NCBI GenBank assembly: GCA_026936335.1
Contig: JAPMXV010000026.1
Location: 186,001 to 250,000, forward strand
Source of the DNA: Mantamonas sphyraenae
Lineage: Eukaryota; CRuMs; Mantamonadidae
DNA: 64,000 bases
Direction: 5' to 3'
A program made the position numbers and the translations under genes. Under the pieces are notes generated by a model that did not search any database, was not told the origin of the DNA, and worked only from the letters and a program-made list of their open reading frames with translations. Of this stretch, positions 1 to 10,018 are shown in pieces. Every line of letters begins with the position of its first letter. The stretch's first letter is position 1.

Positions 1-1
1 C

Positions 2-898
2 ACTTCGCTGTTGTTTTCCGTGTTTGAGTCATGGATGGTGTACGAACACAAGAACCGCGGGTTTGCGGGCGAGCTGATCTCCGACACGTTCTCCAAGGCC
101 ATTTGGGGCAACGGCATCGCTGCCATTGTGTCTGGTCTGGTGGCTTCGTTTGCCGTGGATTCGTTTGGTGTGGTGGCACCCTTTATGCTCTCGTTTGCCA
201 CACTGTGTGTGAGCACTCTGCTGGTGAGCAGCACCTGGACAGAGAACTACGGCGACAGCAGCATTGACGTGGCCACCACCTTTTCCAACGCCTGGAAGAG
301 TGTCCGTGCCAACCCACAGGTGATGCTGCTGGGCTGGATCCAGTCCCTCTTTGAGGCTTCCATGTACATCTTTGTGTTTATGTGGAGCCCTGCGCTGGAC
401 GACGGCAGCGGCACCGTACCCTACGGCCTCATCTTTGCCTGTTTCATGGTCGCCATCATGATTGGCTCCTCCATCTTCTCCCATCTCGTGGCCACCTACG
501 CCGTGGCAGACGTGGTCGAGTACAACCTGGGCGTGGCCAGTGTTGCCCTCGTCGGCTGTGCCATCAGCAGCAGCCCCGTCCTCCTCATGTTCTTCTTTGT
601 CCTCTTTGAGCTCTGTTGCGGCGTGTACTTCCCCTCCATCGGCACCCTGCGCTCACGCATCATCCCGGAAGAGACTCGCAGCGCCGTCATGAACTTCTTC
701 CGCATCCCACTCAACTTTCTCGTCGTCGCCGCCCTCCTCAAGGTCGGCGACCTGCCCGTGGAGATTGTCTTTGGCTTCTGCAGCGTCTGCATGCTCGTCG
801 CCACCTATCTTATGACCCAAATCAAGCGCCAGGACTCGGACGACCTCGAACGCCTCAACGAAGACAACATCCCTCTCGTGGACACCCGCGAGGATTAG
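2..898 (+). CDS. MFSD5: MFSD5-type molybdate-anion transporter (3' part)
   Basis: The reading frame is already open at base 2 and ends at a TAG at 896-898, so the 5' part lies outside the window. The visible 299 residues begin with TSLLFSVFESWMVYEH, the fingerprint of the MFSD5/MOT2 branch of the major facilitator superfamily, which takes up molybdate oxyanions. Several hydrophobic helices follow, with LLGWIQSLFEASMYIFVF and a late acidic/aromatic CCGVYFPSIGTLR segment, in the same order as in animal MFSD5. The tail is short, hydrophilic and acidic, as expected for a cytosolic C terminus. No intron is seen in this part. The gene converges on the L,D-transpeptidase-like gene, with about 127 bp between stop codons. 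The family assignment is firm; the substrate is inferred from the family. Confidence 0.88.
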   Translation, partial: TSLLFSVFESWMVYEHKNRGFAGELISDTFSKAIWGNGIAAIVSGLVASFAVDSFGVVAPFMLSFATLCVSTLLVSSTWTENYGDSSIDVATTFSNAWKSVRANPQVMLLGWIQSLFEASMYIFVFMWSPALDDGSGTVPYGLIFACFMVAIMIGSSIFSHLVATYAVADVVEYNLGVASVALVGCAISSSPVLLMFFFVLFELCCGVYFPSIGTLRSRIIPEETRSAVMNFFRIPLNFLVVAALLKVGDLPVEIVFGFCSVCMLVATYLMTQIKRQDSDDLERLNEDNIPLVDTRED

Positions 899-924
899 TA
901 TGTGTATCTTCTCTCACTCTCTCC

Positions 925-965
925 GAGTGAGTGAGTGAGTGAGTGAGTGTGTGTGTGTGTGTGTG
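925..965. repeat. GTGA/GT microsatellite
   Basis: A run of GTGA units passes into a GT run in the short space between the convergent MFSD5 and L,D-transpeptidase-like genes. No gene is visible here. Confidence 0.9.
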
Positions 966-1025
966 GATGCATCATCAACAGTTCTTCATTCTCCCAACTC
1001 CATTCTTCCTTGTGCACGCATTCCC

Positions 1026-1925
1026 TCAGTCAACCAGCTCGACAGAAACAATGCCCTGAGGCTTGAAAGGATACGGGTGGGTGCCAAACGGGTTCTTGTG
1101 AACCTGGACGCCCAAGGAGACAAGGAGGTGCCACACCGTTTCAATGTCGGAAGGATGACCGTGGACACAGCCATGGGAGTTGGGCATGGGCATGCTGGGG
1201 TTCCAGTTGTCCCATTCACCCGTGTGCATGAGGATGCCGCTTCGGATGACATCCTCGGGTTGGTTGCCCAGCATGACGGCGGCGTTGCCCTCGAGGCCGT
1301 AGGCGAAGCGATTGACCGGGTACGGGCCGTACGACTTGGGATCGGGCTCCGGAGAGTTGAGGTCAAAGGCAGCCAATCCTGTGGGAGTGGCTCCGTTGGG
1401 ACAGTACTGGTTCAGTTGCTGGCCCTGTGCATCGTTCTGGCCGTGGGTGCGCACGGTAAAGGTGTGCAGCAACTTGCCCGAGCCGTCGTACAACGACGCC
1501 GTCGTTTCGATGCTTCGGTTTCGGTGCACGGGGATGTGCACCTTGTACATGGCCCAGTCAGGAATGGTGCCGTTGTCCTTGTATCCGTCCTGCATGTGCA
1601 GGTCAATCAGCGCGTACGCCGTGCTCGGTCCAACGACTCCTGCCGCGTCCGCGTTGATGTTGTGTTCCATCTGGAAGCGACCCACGGCCTCCTTGGTCTC
1701 CTCGTCAAACACTCCTGTGGCGTTGATTCCCTCGCCCGTGCGGCTGCGGCCCAGGAACGTCTGAAGAATCTTCACATCCTTGCCCGACAGCGGCGGCTTT
1801 TGCAGACTCAACGTGCGCGTGAACGGACACGGCATCGAGTCATCCTCCACATCCATTGGCTCTGCAATCACCAGCATGCATACACACAGCGCCACAAGGG
1901 CCACCGTTGCTCGTTGTCTTGTCAT
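1026..1925 (-). CDS. secreted L,D-transpeptidase-like (YkuD) protein with peptidoglycan-binding-like domain
   Basis: Intronless, about 299 residues from the Met at 1925; an upstream in-frame Met at 1967 is less likely because the 1925 start gives a clean signal peptide (MTRQRATVALVALCVCMLVI). Next comes a PG_binding_1-like three-helix segment (about residues 35-95: LSGKDVKILQTFLG, GVFDEETKEAVGRFQ). A YkuD catalytic domain occupies the C-terminal two thirds. It has the signature His in GILMHTGEWDNW and the SHGC motif in MPNSHGCVHGHP; the Cys would be the nucleophile. Bacterial members cross-link peptidoglycan through 3-3 bonds. A eukaryotic flagellate has no obvious peptidoglycan, so action on ingested bacterial walls or another role is possible. 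The gene sits between ordinary eukaryotic genes; horizontal transfer is the simplest inference. Confidence 0.85.
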   Translation of the reverse strand: MTRQRATVALVALCVCMLVIAEPMDVEDDSMPCPFTRTLSLQKPPLSGKDVKILQTFLGRSRTGEGINATGVFDEETKEAVGRFQMEHNINADAAGVVGPSTAYALIDLHMQDGYKDNGTIPDWAMYKVHIPVHRNRSIETTASLYDGSGKLLHTFTVRTHGQNDAQGQQLNQYCPNGATPTGLAAFDLNSPEPDPKSYGPYPVNRFAYGLEGNAAVMLGNQPEDVIRSGILMHTGEWDNWNPSMPMPNSHGCVHGHPSDIETVWHLLVSLGVQVHKNPFGTHPYPFKPQGIVSVELVD

Positions 1926-2246
1926 GGGGAGCTGCCAAACGAGAAACACACTTGTACTAGAAAACATTGGCGTGAACGGCGCCCTGCACCATTCACATGC
2001 ACGCCTTGCATTCCATCTTCCATAAGCCTGTGGCCAATGTGATTGCGTGAGCTGCTCGTGGGTGGTTCAGTGTGTGCACAGCACACGTGGCGCCCCCTTC
2101 CAGCCAACACAACTGCCTCCACTCCACCTCTCCTGCAGCATCCCAGGCACGTGTTGCCACAGAAGAGAGAAAGAGAGAGAGAGAGCCATTTATCCATTTA
2201 TTTCCCCCCAATCCCTCCTTCGTCGTCACCAAAGCGAGAGCCAAGG
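1926..2246. other. intergenic region between divergent genes
   Basis: About 320 bp between the start codons of the L,D-transpeptidase-like gene and CEP76. It holds a purine-rich GA run near 2163-2185 and pyrimidine-rich stretches. It presumably contains both promoters; no recognisable element was identified. Confidence 0.5.
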
Positions 2247-4663
2247 ATGAGTGCGTCGTCGTCGTCGTCGTCGTCCTCGTTGCGTGCTTCCCACGCCTCC
2301 AACGCCTCGTCGTCGTCAGACACAGCCATGCAACCTGAGAAGCTGCTTGCCATCCGAGAGGCTGTCAACGAGCATCTTCACACAGAGAGTAGGTTCCTGA
2401 AACGCGAGCGAGGGAGGGGTGCCAAAGACGAGGAAGCGGCAACGGCGTGCGCGCCTGCGAATCCCGCACGGCCAAGGACGCTTACACCGACACACGTGTG
2501 CACACAGAAATCCACAAACTGATCAAGAAACACATCAGAGAGTACATCGACCACGAAGAGGACCTGGAACATCTGAGCCAGGCACAGGTAGGCGACACAC
2601 GGATTTTTCGGCCTTTTTGGCGCCAAAACGGCGCACTGACAACAGCCCGCTTCACACAGATCCTGCAACGACTGCGGGAGAATGGCACCATTGAGGAAAT
2701 CATGCGTACAATGGCCACACAGCCACAGACAGAGTTTGAAGATGTGGTGGACATGGATGAGGCAGAGCAGCAGCATGGCACCAGCAGCAGCGAGAAAGTG
2801 GCGTTTCGTAGCCCGAACGCCAAGGCCTCGTCATCATCGTCGTCGTCATCGTCGTCGTCATCCAGTTCGTCCAAGGCTGAGCAACACAGCCACAATGACA
2901 TCTTGTCCATCAACACACGTCCCTACCACATGCCAGTGCAGCAAGCGCTCCTGAAAACCAAGCGGTATCTCCATCTGCGCTTCCACGGCGGCAAGGCATT
3001 CTTTGAACATCTGACGACGTCATCAACATCATCGTCGTCGTCGTCGTCATCCTCCTCCTCATCCACTTCCTCATCCTCTGGCCGCCGCCTGTCTGACACG
3101 GGAGCGGTGATGATGATGTCGTTGTGTTTCCTGAACCAGGTGCTGCACAGCAAAGCGGTGGCGTGTCAGTCGGAGCCTGCGTTTGACGACGTGTTTATTT
3201 TTGACATGCAGCCGGACAACAGCACCCAAGTGCTGTCTGTGGACGAGTTGCTGCTCATTGACGAGCCCGTGCATGTGGTGCTGACCAAAAAGAGCGGCGA
3301 CAACGTGACGAGCATGGTGGGCTCTGCCAAGCTGCAGTGGCGGGACCTGCTGACCAAGAACAAGCACCGCACCTCGGTGGAGGTGAACGGGGTGGGTGCG
3401 CAGTCCAAACTGCCCGTGGGCATCGTCAGCGTGACGATGAACATCCTGCCGCCGCTGAAGAACAAACTGCGTGCGGTGGATCTGGAGAAGCAACGCAAGC
3501 AGGATCGTCTGCGTGCCACAGAGACCGACCGTGCGTTTTTCATCTACGCACGCAACTGGTGGACCGAGTTTCTGGAAATGCGGGAGGAACACAACGAACG
3601 GCTGATCAAGATCTTTGCACAAACCGAAACCAACGAAAACCGGCCGGTGAGTACGTTTGTGCGCCCCATGCAGGGCGGTCGCCTCTTGGAGACGCCCAGG
3701 CACGCTGCTCGCATGGTTGCCCTGCTTGGGTATGAGCAAGACAATGCATTGGGTGGCAGCCGTTCGGAAATCTGGCAAAGCACACACGCATTCCTGGCGA
3801 GCGGACGTGGCGACGTGGAAGACCACGCAGTGTTGCTGTGTTCCCTGCTGCTGGGCTTTGGGCTGGAGGCGTACGTGTGCATCGGAAGCGATGACCGGTC
3901 GGACCACGTGTGGGTGATGACGCGGGACGAGACCGGCGACGGGGTGCTGTTCTGGGAGTCGTTGACTGGCATGCAGTACGAGCACGTGGATCCCGAGGAG
4001 TTGCTTGTGCACGGGCGTGTGGATGCCAAGAGGGCGGCCAAGGCCATCAAGCACAGGTACCAGACCATCGGGTGTGTGTTCAACCACGAACGCTTCTTTG
4101 CCAACGTGCAGCGCGACGACGCCGTGGCCGTGTGCCACTTTGACCTGGAGAACAGCAACCATTGGAAGAGTATGGATGAGAGCATGTTGAGTGGCCTGCA
4201 CCGGCGCCGGTACGCGGTGCCACTGTCGCCACCTCTGGGCAACGCCGTGGCCCTGGAGGGACGTATCGAGGAGGAGTTGCAGGCCCTGATTGCCGAACAC
4301 AGGGACATGATCAACGTGAGCACAAAGTGGGACAGCAACCTGTCCTACCTGCTGTCCCAGGCCCTGTTTAGCTACGAATTGGAGCGTGTCACAGGCGTCT
4401 CTGTGGGCAACGACCTCTTCCAGGCCAGCATCAAACGGGCCGTGCCCGAGGGACACACCTTTAAGGGCTTCCCCATCCAGTTCAGCCACCAGTCGCCCAA
4501 GCGAATGATGCGTATGTTGCTGCGGGCCCAGGTTGCCCTGGACATTCTGCAGACACGAGGTGAGGACGTGCGCTTTGCCCTGCGTGTCAAGGTGTACCCG
4601 TACGCACACAACGTGTGTGCGGTGTGGTGCATGCTGGCCGTACAGTTTGCACCCGTGGGGTGA
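2247..4663 (+). CDS. CEP76: CEP76, centrosomal/centriolar protein
   Basis: Three exons: 2247-2388, 2508-2587, 2660-4663, giving 741 residues. Introns are 119 and 72 nt, with GTAGG donors and CACACAG acceptors. The protein follows animal CEP76 over its length. It has an N-terminal helical segment, a C2-like domain beginning at KRYLHLRFHGGKAFFEHL, and a transglutaminase/peptidase-like domain (LLETPRHAARMVALLGYE, then EDHAVLLCSLLLGFGLEAYV and DHVWVMTRD). The C terminus contains AVPEGHTFKGFPIQF. CEP76 restrains centriole reduplication and helps build the ciliary base. The position aligned with Cys in the human GDCEDH motif is Val here (GDVEDH), so the fold is unlikely to be a Cys peptidase. Two poly-Ser runs (near 2829-2871 and 3031-3075) lie in loops. 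The start follows from exon-1 homology to the helical N terminus. Confidence 0.9.
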
Positions 4664-4697
4664 ATGGTGATGAGCGTGGAGGAGATCAAACGCCGCA

Positions 4698-6060
4698 ATG
4701 CAGCCAAAACAAAACCACCACCACACACACACACACACACACACATCACCGCAGTCGTCGTCGAATTGGAGACCCGGCAGTCCGTCGGTGTCATCGTTTG
4801 GCATGTCGTCGTTTGCATCGCCGTCGAGCGTGGGTTTGCCAGCAGGCGTGGGTGGTAGCGACGACATGAGCAGCTATGTGTCGTCGTACAAACCCGAGCC
4901 GCTGAGTGAGGAGCGCATCAAGGAGCTGAGCGAGTCCATGTTCCAGATCCTGCCCATGGAGGAGAAGAGGGACGTGTTTGCCAGGGTCAACGTCAGCACA
5001 CGCGACGGCCTCACGTACGCAGAGGCCCTGGAGCTGCTCAGCAAGCGCATGACGGAAGAGTACAGCAAGAAGAGCGAGGTGACCAAGTATGTGCAGCAGC
5101 CACTGAGCCAGGAGAAGATCGAGCAGTACGTCTCTCTGTACTTCAGCTCCATTGCCAGCCAAGCACAGCTCACCCTGGGCAAAGTGGGGCCCAACCTCTC
5201 CGAGGGCGAAGCGCTCAAGCACCTGCGTGAAGAGATGGACAGCTGGCGATCCACACAGTAGGTTTGTGGGTGGGATGGAGGGGCGGGGGGACAGGGAGTG
5301 GGCGCACACGTCGAGCGCGAAGCAGAGCGCGCGCAAACGGAAGGATGCGTTAGGACACTCCACTCGCCTACACGGCTGTCCCTCACACACACTCTCTCAC
5401 ACACACTCACACCGCACTCTCTATCTGTGTGCCCTCTCGACACACGCACACAGCGTGTTTGACGTGACCATCACAAACACGGAGAACGGCAAGAGCGTGA
5501 CGGAGCGGCTGAACGGCGAAGACAAGGACTCGTCGCTGTCGTGGATTGACGACCGCATCCCTGAAATCACACCGGGGATCTACCTGCGAGCAGTGGCACT
5601 GGTGGACATGAGCAACCACAAACGCATCCCATTCCACAACCACAAGGTGAGCTGGGAACTGCTGCGGCCAAACGGAGAGTACACAGTGGAGCTGCAAGAC
5701 ACACGCAACAGCATCTACAAGGTGGGCGCACTGAGCCAGGAGCAAAAGAGCTTCATTGCCCTCAAGTGGAAGGAGTTTGAGGACGAGGACCTGGTGGAGG
5801 TGAGCGTGCTGGAAAAGTACCTGGAGGCCTGGCTTACGCGCAAGCTGGACAATGCAGACAAGGTGTTTCGCAACGAGCAGGGCGAATACGACACAAAGAC
5901 CAACGAAGAGGCACACAAACACTTTGTGCAGTCGTTTGAAAACTCGGTCAGCGACAAGCGCAAGTTTCTCAAGGAATGCGACTCGTACGACCGTGGCAAG
6001 CTCAACTACCGCGAGTTCCAACTGTTTTGCTGTTATCTGCGCATTTGGGAGATGGAGTAG
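4698..6060 (+). CDS. unrecognised protein with C-terminal EF-hand-like segment
   Basis: Two exons, 4698-5257 and 5454-6060 (196-nt intron, GTAGGT donor, CACACAG acceptor), give 388 residues. I do not recognise the family. The N terminus is Ser/Pro/Gly-rich; two helical stretches follow (EERIKELSESMFQILPMEEK and QEKIEQYVSLYFSSI). The second exon encodes a beta-rich segment (VFDVTITNTENGKSVTERL onward) and then helices ending in CDSYDRGKLNYREFQLF, which resembles an EF-hand loop. The start is uncertain. An ATG at 4664, directly after the CEP76 stop, opens MVMSVEEIKRRNAAKTK in another frame and runs into a CA repeat; a length change in that repeat would join it to this ORF. ATGs at 4803 and 4866 are alternatives. 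It lies on the same strand just after CEP76. Confidence 0.7.
4722..4746. repeat. CA dinucleotide repeat at the gene's 5' end
   Basis: About a dozen CA units directly after the CEP76 stop, where two reading frames of the downstream gene meet. Repeat length decides which N terminus is in frame. Confidence 0.85.
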
Positions 6061-6259
6061 AGGGTGGTGTTGCAGGAGGAGGCAAGAGGGTGGTGCAAAC
6101 GGGGGAAATCGAGTCATCAACATGATCATGATCATCACCATCTCCACGTTGTGCAGCTGTGCAGCAGCAGGCTTGCATTGTCCACTCACGCACAAACCCA
6201 CCTAACTGGACACACAAGCGCGTGTGTGCTGTTGTTCTTGTGTGGATCATGGTGATGGC

Positions 6260-8117
6260 TTAGTAGGCACGTGCAACATAGCCGTAGTACTTTGCGGGCT
6301 CACCGGTGATGATGCACTTCTCGTCCTCGCCTGGCTGCTCCTCGGTGGGCACCCAACCGCGCACCTCGCCACCGCATGCCTCGTGGATCTTTTCGTCTGC
6401 GTCTGCGCCGTCAAAGCCCATGGAATGGAAGGGCACCTTGGCGAAACCACCCTTGTTCTGGATGACATCCTTGAGAGAGTCCAGATCCGTGACCAGAGTC
6501 TCCTGGCTGTCGGCAAACTGCTTGGCGTTGCTCCTCAGCGTGTCCAGCTGGTTGGCAAACAGGGTCTCGACGCCCGTCTTGAGCTCGTCCAACTTGACCT
6601 GGAACTTGTCCTGCGTGACACGGCACACAAAGCGAGCCTCGCCGGCCTCCATGTCGCGAGGACCAATCTCCATGCGCAGGGGCACACCCTTCATCTCCCA
6701 GTAGTAATACTTCTTGCCGGGCTTCTTGTCGCTGTCGTCGACGGTGACGCGGTAGCCCATGTCCTTGAGCTGCTGGGCAATCTCGTGACAGAAGGGCACG
6801 GCCGTCTTGTCGTCCTTCTTGACCACAGGCACAATGACAATCTGCACCTTGGCCACCTCGGGAGGCAGCACCAGGCCCTTGTTGTCACCATGCAGGCCAA
6901 TCATCGAGGCCAACAGACGCGTGGAGATGCCGTAGCAGGTCATGTAGGCACCCTCCTGCTCGTTGTTCTCGTTGAGAAAGTTGATGTCAAACACCTGTGC
7001 AAACTTCTGGCCCAGGTAGTGGGCTCCCACGCTCTGCAACACCTTGCCGTCGGGCAGCACCACGTCCAGCACGTCCGTGTGCACCGCACCTGCAAATCGA
7101 TCCCAGTCAGGACGACGCAGACGCTTGCCAAAGAAGCCCAGACGGTCCTCAATCAGGTGCAGGTAGCTCTTCCAGGCGTTCTCCAGGTTCTCCAGCGCCT
7201 CCGCCTCGCTCGCGTGGCACGTGTGCGCCTCGTTCCAGTAGATCTCGCGTGCGCGGATCAGAGGACGCGTGTCCTTGGTTTCGTACCGGAAGATGTTGCA
7301 TGTCTGGTGCACCTTGAGGGGCAGGTCTCGGAACGAGCGCACCCACATGCTGAACATGCTGTACATCGCCGTCTCTGACGTCGGACGCAGAGCAAGCTTC
7401 ACGTCCAGCTCGTTCAGGCCTCCCTTGGTGACCCAGAACACCTCCGATTCAAAGCTGTGTGTGCTGCGTGTCAGCCACCGGGCTGCAGCGAGCGCAAGCG
7501 GCAGCGTGTGTGTGCCACAAAGGATTTTGCCACGCGTCCCTCTTTCAGCGCAAAGGGAAAAACGGCCCCAAACCCAAAGAGAGGCGTCACTTACCCCTTG
7601 ACGTGCTCCTCCTCCTTCTCCAGAAACGTGGTGGGGATGAGCATGGGGAACTGGGCCTTGTCGATGTCCTGTGCAGCGTGTGAGGCGTGGAGGTGCACCG
7701 GGTCAGCGGAGGTGCTGTGGAAGCGCATTTTTCGCAGGAATGAGCAACGCGTCGACGCACCTGCTTCTCCCACTCGTCCTCGATGATCTTCATGATCTTG
7801 TCGTGCATGTAGTAGCCGTAGGGCTTGAAGACAGGCATGCCCTTGACCGGGTAGCGCTTGTCGATGATGTCTGCGGTGACGCAGATGCCCTCGTACCAGG
7901 CAGGAAAGTCATCCAGCTTGTCTGCCTCAAACAACACCTCATGTTGACCCTTGTTCTTCTGTGTCTGTGTCTTCTTCTTCTTCTGTTTGCCGGCCTTCTT
8001 GTTCTTCTGCTTCTGGCTCTCGCCGGACGAGTTGCCCTCAGCTTGCTGCTCCTGCTGCTGCTCCTGCTGCTGCTCCTGCTGTTGCTCCTCGTTGGAGGTG
8101 GCTTCCACTTCAGACAT
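6260..8117 (-). CDS. PARS: prolyl-tRNA synthetase (archaeal/eukaryotic type)
   Basis: Three exons on the minus strand: 8117-7761, 7668-7595, 7454-6260 (introns 92 and 140 nt; donors GTGCGT and GTAAGT). All phases close, giving 541 residues. The enzyme charges tRNA-Pro in the cytosol. Class II core: [20 protein letters not shown], then [12 protein letters not shown], the [11 protein letters not shown] segment, motif 2 around [19 protein letters not shown], and motif 3 near [14 protein letters not shown]. The anticodon-binding region starts near VQIVIVPVV, followed by the C-terminal extension of type-3 ProRS ending in YYGYVARAY. The N terminus carries Gln/Glu repeats (residues about 10-25) and a Lys-rich stretch. 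The stop of the PPC decarboxylase gene lies 61 bp upstream on the same strand. There is no fused GluRS domain, unlike animal EPRS. Confidence 0.93.
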
Positions 8118-8178
8118 GCTGTTTCGGTGTTGTGGTGGGTGAACGAGCGCGGAAGGAGTGACGTGCTTTTTATTCTGC

Positions 8179-9077
8179 CTATGATGACGATGATGACGAT
8201 GATGATGAGGTGGAGGATGACTCGGCACTGTCCTTGTTTGTGTTGATTCTGTGGGACAATGCAGCACGAGCAGCTGCGTCCAGGTCGTCCACAGAAGCCA
8301 TGGCACCGATGCCTAGGTCGCCGCAAGCCAGCAGCTTGGAAACTGGTGGGATGATGGTGATGCCCATGTCTTTCAGGGTTTGTTCGTGCTTGCTTGTCAT
8401 CGGGTGCTTGTACATGAGAGTGTTCATCGCCGGAGCCACGAGGAAGGGGTTGTCAAAGTCCCACGCTCGAGCCACACACGTCTGTGGGAGAGTTGGAAGG
8501 GGGTAAGAAGGTGCAGGACAGGGTCACATGGAGGCAACGTGTACATACGAGAAGGTTGTCACACAAGCCAGCGTTCAGCTTGGCCAGGGTGTTTGCAGAG
8601 AGCGGGGCGATGAGAAAGAGATCAGCCCACTTTCGAAGCTGCGGGCCAGTGTGAGTGATGGCAAGGATACGACAGTGTCCGTGTACCTCATACTGACATA
8701 TACACAAACACACACACACACAGCACACACACACGTACCTCGATGTGAAGGACGTCGTCGCCTTTGTGTTGCCAAGAAGACCACTCGTCTGCGTCGGTGT
8801 AGGTGGTCCACTGGGTACGAAGGTGTGCATCCTGGCCACGTTCGACAAAGTGGACAGCTCGGTCAGAGGCCACAATGCGCACATTGGCCCATTTGGACAA
8901 GAGGGTGGCGAGTGGGACGAGCTTGATGGCCGCTACGGAGCCCGAAACGCCCAAGAGGACATTGGGGCGTTGCACGTCGTCATTGCCATCATCAACATCA
9001 TCATCATCATCATCCACACGTGCACGTTTTGTGTCAGAGCCTGTGTCGAGGTCAGAGTCTGCGGGTCGCTTGCTCAT
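8179..9077 (-). CDS. PPCDC: phosphopantothenoylcysteine decarboxylase
   Basis: Three exons on the minus strand: 9077-8739, 8638-8549, 8481-8179, all phase 0, giving 243 residues. This flavoprotein (HFCD family) decarboxylates phosphopantothenoylcysteine to phosphopantetheine in CoA synthesis. Diagnostic motifs: GVSGSVAAIK (FMN binding), the catalytic His in HIELRKWAD created across the first splice, PLSANTLAK plus GLCDNLL, PAMNTLMYKHP (the PxMNxxMW-type loop), and LACGDLGIGAM with the conserved Cys. An Asp/Val-rich N terminus precedes the domain and a Ser run ends the protein. A CA repeat (8702-8736) lies in the first intron. The start ATG is 22 bp from that of SNF8 on the other strand, so both must share a promoter region. 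Confidence 0.93.
8702..8736. repeat. CA-rich microsatellite in PPCDC intron 1
   Basis: Interrupted CA repeat immediately inside the GTACGT donor of the first PPCDC intron. Confidence 0.8.
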
Positions 9078-9099
9078 GCCAGGCCAAGGGTTTGGTGCG
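9078..9099. promoter_or_regulatory. 22-bp gap between divergent start codons (PPCDC / SNF8)
   Basis: The two ATGs, both fixed by homology, are separated by only 22 bp. Each gene's 5' leader must therefore be very short or overlap the other gene's coding sequence. No motif is recognised; the regulatory role is inferred from position. Confidence 0.5.
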
Positions 9100-10001
9100 A
9101 TGTCGCGGCGACGAGGACGCGCTGGGATCGCTGGCTTGAAGCAGAAGCGGGCAGCAAAGGACAATTACCGGAAAGTGGCAGAGAGTGTGGAAGGGGAAAA
9201 GGTGGAGAATATGCAGGCGCAGCTCAAGGTGTTTCAGGACAATCTGGAGGAATTCGCACGCAAACACAAGCGTGACATCAACCGCAACCCAGAATTCCGC
9301 ATGATGTTTCAACAGATGTGTGCCACGATTGGAGTGGATCCGCTGACGTGTACGTGGGAGGTGTGGGGGGAGGAGGGGGAGGGAGGGAACACAATGGCTC
9401 ACCCCACAGCATCGCACACACACAGCCAGCAAGGGATTCTGGGCACAGGTGTTGGGCGTAGGTGACTTTTACTACGAATTGGGTGTGCAGATTGTGGAAG
9501 TGTGTCTGTCCAGCCGGCAACGGAATGGGGGCTTGATGCAGCTGACGGAGCTGACGCAGCAGCTGCGAGGAGTGCGAGGCAGCAGCGCACAGGTCATTTC
9601 CACGTAAGTAACAACACAATGGGGGGAAAGGGAGGGGGAGGGGGAGGGGGGCATAGTCACTGACTCGAGGATGGGTGTTTTGCAGAGACGACGTGGAGCG
9701 TGCGATCAAGAAACTGGGTGTCTTGGGGGAGGGGTTTGGGGTGTTGGACGTAGGTGGGGTCAAGTATGTGCAGAGTGTGCCATGGGAGTTGAGTTCAGAC
9801 CATACGACGGTGTTGGATGTGGCACAACGGAACAGTGGGATGGTGACGAGTGCCCTGTTGGAGAGCGAACTGGGCTGGAACAGCCATCGTGCACAGGGTG
9901 CCCTGGATAGATTGTTGCAAGAGGGCATGGCCTGGTTGGACAGCCAATGTGAACATGGAGGGGATGCATACTGGGTGGCATCGATGCTGGCTTGGGAATG
10001 A
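9100..10001 (+). CDS. SNF8: SNF8/VPS22, ESCRT-II subunit
   Basis: Three exons: 9100-9349, 9426-9603, 9686-10001 (introns 76 and 82 nt), 247 residues, close to animal SNF8 in length. ESCRT-II sorts ubiquitinated membrane cargo into multivesicular endosomes. The exon joins rebuild conserved sequence: MCATIGVDPLTSSKGFW across intron 1 and AQVISTDDVERAIKKL across intron 2. N-terminal basic helix MSRRRGRAGIAGLKQKR, the helical hairpin LEEFARKHKRDINRNPEF, then winged-helix domains (LGVGDFYYELGVQIVEVC; ALDRLLQEGMAWLD). It converges on AP-5 sigma with 17 bp between stop codons. Confidence 0.95.
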
Positions 10002-10018
10002 AAAACGGCCGGGCCGGT

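Noticed and set aside
1026-1925. Bacterial contamination as source of the L,D-transpeptidase-like gene
   Set aside because: Codon style and composition resemble the neighbours, and it lies within 400 bp of two eukaryotic genes without a visible junction.
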